Assembly (NCBI GenBank): GCA_045601445.1
Contig: JAZRZQ010000130.1
Span: forward strand, 1 to 7,609
DNA: 7,609 nt
Direction of reading: 5' to 3'
Source of the DNA: RGIG5579 sp045601445
GTDB taxonomy: Bacteria > Bacillota > Clostridia > Oscillospirales > SIG627
This document shows positions 6,014 to 7,609 of the stretch, one piece after another (position 1 is the first letter of the stretch; the number at the start of each line of letters is the position of its first letter). The notes beneath the pieces are model-generated. The model did not search any database. It was not told where the DNA came from and saw only the letters and a list, made by a program, of their open reading frames with translations. The translations under genes were made by a program, and so were the position numbers.

Positions 6014-6517
6014 TTAGTTCAGAATTTCTTCGGGAGTCTTGCCGCGCATAGCCGCAACCTGCTGAGCAGAGCGAAGAGCGCGAAGTCCTTCGAAGGTAGC
6101 CTTGACAACGTTACCGGGGTTGTTGGAGCCGAGGCACTTGGTACGGATGTCCGTAATGCCTGCCAACTGAAGAACACTTCTTACCTTACCGCCGGCAATA
6201 ATACCGGTACCCTTGGGAGCGGGCTTGAGAAGAACGCGGCCTGCGCCGAATTCACCGATGATCTCGTGAGGAATCGTCGTTCCTTTGAGGGAAACTTCGA
6301 TCATATTTTTCTTTGCGTCTTCCACGCCCTTGCGGACTGCTTCGGGACGCTCGGAAGCCTTTCCGAGACCAAAGCCGACATGGCCCTGACCGTCGCCGAC
6401 AACGACCAGCGCAGAGAACTTGCGAACACGGCCGCCCTTTACGGTTTTGGAAACGCTTTTGGTGTAAACAACGTCTTCTCTCAGATCGAGAGTAGCCGCA
6501 TCAATTTTAATTGCCAT
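6014..6517 (-). CDS. rpsE: 30S ribosomal protein S5
   Basis: S5 is a 30S protein near the mRNA entry and decoding site; it influences accuracy and holds the loop next to the spectinomycin pocket. The 167-aa product has the N-terminal double-stranded-RNA-binding-like domain (about 12-76: TVKGGRVRKFSALVVVGDGQ, then PEAVRKGVEDAKKN) and the C-terminal domain (about 85-155: GAGRVLLKPAPKGTGIIAGG, GSNNPGNVVKATFEGL). Loop 2 reads YTKSVSKTVKGGR: the SKTVKGGR core is intact, but Ser21 stands where most S5 proteins have Arg (VNRV). The ribosome-binding site is AAGGGGG rather than AGGAGG. An ATG five nt upstream of the start is in another frame and ignored. Neighbours rplR and rpmD are 13 and 15 nt away. 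Confidence 0.98.
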   Translation of the reverse strand: MAIKIDAATLDLREDVVYTKSVSKTVKGGRVRKFSALVVVGDGQGHVGFGLGKASERPEAVRKGVEDAKKNMIEVSLKGTTIPHEIIGEFGAGRVLLKPAPKGTGIIAGGKVRSVLQLAGITDIRTKCLGSNNPGNVVKATFEGLRALRSAQQVAAMRGKTPEEILN

Positions 6518-6530
6518 ATCATTTCCCCCT

Positions 6531-6890
6531 TTAGAATTTTAATCCGGCTTCGCGGGCGCCTTCGGCGAGAGCAGCAACTCTGCCGTGGAAGATGTAACCG
6601 CCACGGTCGAACACCACTTCGGTGATGCCCTGATCCATTGCAGCCTTTGCAACAGCCTGACCTACGAGCTTTGCGGCCTCAATGTTGCCGCCGTACTGAT
6701 TGAATTCCTTGTCAAGGGAGGAAGCGGAGGCAAGAGTCTTGCCGTTTTCATCATCGATCACCTGAGCATAAATGTTTTGCAGGGATCTGAAAACACAGAG
6801 TCTGGGCTTCTGAGCCGTTCCGAAGATCTTACCACGGACTCTTTTATGTCTGCGAATACGCTTTTTATTCGTATCAATGCGAGAAACCAT
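6531..6890 (-). CDS. rplR: 50S ribosomal protein L18
   Basis: L18 binds 5S rRNA and helps dock it in the central protuberance of the 50S. The product is 119 aa, normal for bacteria. A basic N-terminal arm (KKRIRRHKRVRGKI, about 9-22) precedes the conserved core KPRLCVFRSLQNIYAQVIDD (28-47), then AKLVGQAVAKAA (73-84) and a final VVFDRGGYIFHGRVAALAEG, ending in AREAGLKF as in nearly all L18. AAGGAG lies 9 nt before the ATG, in the 18-nt gap after rplF. It sits between rplF and rpsE as in most bacteria. Nothing unusual was seen. Confidence 0.98.
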   Translation of the reverse strand: MVSRIDTNKKRIRRHKRVRGKIFGTAQKPRLCVFRSLQNIYAQVIDDENGKTLASASSLDKEFNQYGGNIEAAKLVGQAVAKAAMDQGITEVVFDRGGYIFHGRVAALAEGAREAGLKF

Positions 6891-6908
6891 TTATTTCCAC
6901 TCCTTTCC

Positions 6909-7445
6909 TTATTTGCCGGCCTTACCGGACTTGCGGCGAATACGCTCGCCAACGTACTTGATGCCCTTGCCCAGATAGGGTTCGGGAGGTCTCTTTCCTC
7001 TGACCTCGGAAGCGATCTGGCCGACCTTCTGCTTGTCAATGCCGCACACGGTGACGTGGTTTGCATCGGGCACTTCAAAGGTAATGCCGTCGCCTTCGGT
7101 CATAACGACGTCGTGAGAGTAACCGAGGTTCATAACGATCTGGTTGCCCTTCTTGGTGACACGGTAGCCGCCTTCGCTGATCTCCAGCTCCTTCTTGTAG
7201 CCGACGGTAACACCCTCTACCATATTGGCAACGAGCGTGCGGGTCAGTCCGTGAAGGCTCTTGGCAGTCTTTTCGTCGTTGGGACGCTTAACGTTGATCT
7301 CGGCAGCGCCGATTTCAATCTGCATCATGGGGTGAAATTCTTTGGTCAGGGTACCCTTGGGGCCCTGAACGGTGAGGGTGTTTCCGTTTGCGGAAACCTT
7401 TACGCCTGCGGGAATCGCAATCGGCTTCAATCCAATTCTTGACAT
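6909..7445 (-). CDS. rplF: 50S ribosomal protein L6
   Basis: L6 lies near the factor-binding site at the base of the L7/L12 stalk and contacts the sarcin-ricin loop region of 23S rRNA. The 178-aa product has the family's two repeated alpha/beta domains. It starts MSRIGLKPIAIPAGVKV, with VQGPKGTLT (26-34) in the first domain, and HGLTRTLVANMVEGVTVGY (65-83) links to the second. The C-terminal signature PPEPYLGKGIKY (153-164) and the tail RRKSGKAGK close it. At 89-94 it reads ISEGGY where GVGY is more common, a small variation. GGGAGGGG lies just before the ATG. It follows rpsH by 15 nt. Confidence 0.98.
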   Translation of the reverse strand: MSRIGLKPIAIPAGVKVSANGNTLTVQGPKGTLTKEFHPMMQIEIGAAEINVKRPNDEKTAKSLHGLTRTLVANMVEGVTVGYKKELEISEGGYRVTKKGNQIVMNLGYSHDVVMTEGDGITFEVPDANHVTVCGIDKQKVGQIASEVRGKRPPEPYLGKGIKYVGERIRRKSGKAGK

Positions 7446-7460
7446 ATCTTTACCCCTCCC

Positions 7461-7609
7461 TTACCAAATGAAAGCGAGCACTTCGCCGCCAACATTTGCC
7501 TTTCTTGCTGCGCGGTCGGTCATAATGCCCTTCGAGGTAGAAACGATGGCAACGCCGAGACCGTGCATAACCTGAGGGATCTCCTCGCAGCTTGCGTAGA
7601 TACGAAGAC
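7461..7609 (-). CDS. rpsH: 30S ribosomal protein S8 (5' part missing)
   Basis: S8 binds helix 21 of 16S rRNA and, in E. coli, represses the spc operon by binding its mRNA. Only the last 48 residues plus the stop are inside the window; the rest (about 80-85 residues for a typical S8) lies beyond the right edge. The visible part reads LRIYASCEEIPQVMHGLGVA, then IVSTSKGIMTDRAARK, and ends GGEVLAFIW. The G-(L/I)-(G/A)-x-x-(I/V)-(I/V)-S-T-(S/P)-x-G-x-M-(T/S) stretch and GGE(V/I)L(A/C)x(I/V)W end are the S8 signatures. No break in frame. It is the upstream-most gene here, followed after 15 nt by rplF. Confidence 0.96.
   Translation of the reverse strand, partial: LRIYASCEEIPQVMHGLGVAIVSTSKGIMTDRAARKANVGGEVLAFIW

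Noticed and set aside
6484..6522. An ATG at 6522, five nt before the rpsE start, as a short leader peptide.
   Set aside because: It is in another frame and too close to the ribosome-binding site to act separately. The rpsE ATG at 6517 gives the family N-terminus.
6585..7442. A 285-codon plus-strand open frame opposite rplR and rplF.
   Set aside because: Same codon-aligned antisense effect: rplR and rplF are in one frame with an 18-nt gap. The translation resembles no known protein.

Overview
The window is one compact, single-direction block of translation and secretion genes. It is the downstream half of the spc ribosomal-protein cluster joined directly to the alpha cluster. Every real gene is on the minus strand, so transcription runs from the right edge to the left edge: rpsH (3' end only) - rplF - rplR - rpsE - rpmD - rplO - secY - adk - map - infA - rpmJ - rpsM - rpsK - rpsD - rpoA (lacks its 3' end). 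All 15 genes were identified from recognisable protein sequence. Two of them (rpmD, 58 aa; rpmJ, 37 aa) are very short.

The organism is most likely a Firmicute of the class Clostridia. Reasons: the order secY-adk-map-infA-rpmJ-rpsM-rpsK-rpsD-rpoA; strong AGGAGG-type ribosome-binding sites before nearly every gene; an adenylate kinase with a four-cysteine zinc LID; and zinc-type S4 and L36. Genus or family cannot be fixed from this sequence alone. Base composition is near-balanced and looks uniform, with no sign of transferred DNA.

Layout. Right part (about 5358-7609): S8 end, L6, L18, S5, L30 and L15, separated by 13-20 nt. Middle (2642-5356): SecY, the protein-export channel; Adk, the AMP/ADP-balancing kinase; and methionine aminopeptidase. 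These are packed even more tightly (1 nt, about 10-13 nt, and a 4-nt overlap). Left part (1-2614): IF1, L36, S13, S11, S4 and the RNA polymerase alpha subunit. No gap exceeds 28 nt, so there is no room for an unlisted gene, tRNA, CRISPR array, insertion sequence or obvious terminator. No convincing internal promoter was found. The main promoter and any S8-type leader control would lie upstream, beyond the right edge.

Together the genes make ribosome subunits, the initiation factor that starts translation on them, the enzyme that trims the initiator methionine, the channel that receives exported chains, and part of RNA polymerase. The region is well conserved and no new biological system was seen. 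The points worth a second look are small: a TTG start for infA and a somewhat divergent IF1; Shine-Dalgarno sites hidden inside the last codons of rplO and adk; adk with no recognisable Shine-Dalgarno; a Ser at a normally Arg position in the S5 spectinomycin loop; and a Cys-His-Cys in SecY helix 4.
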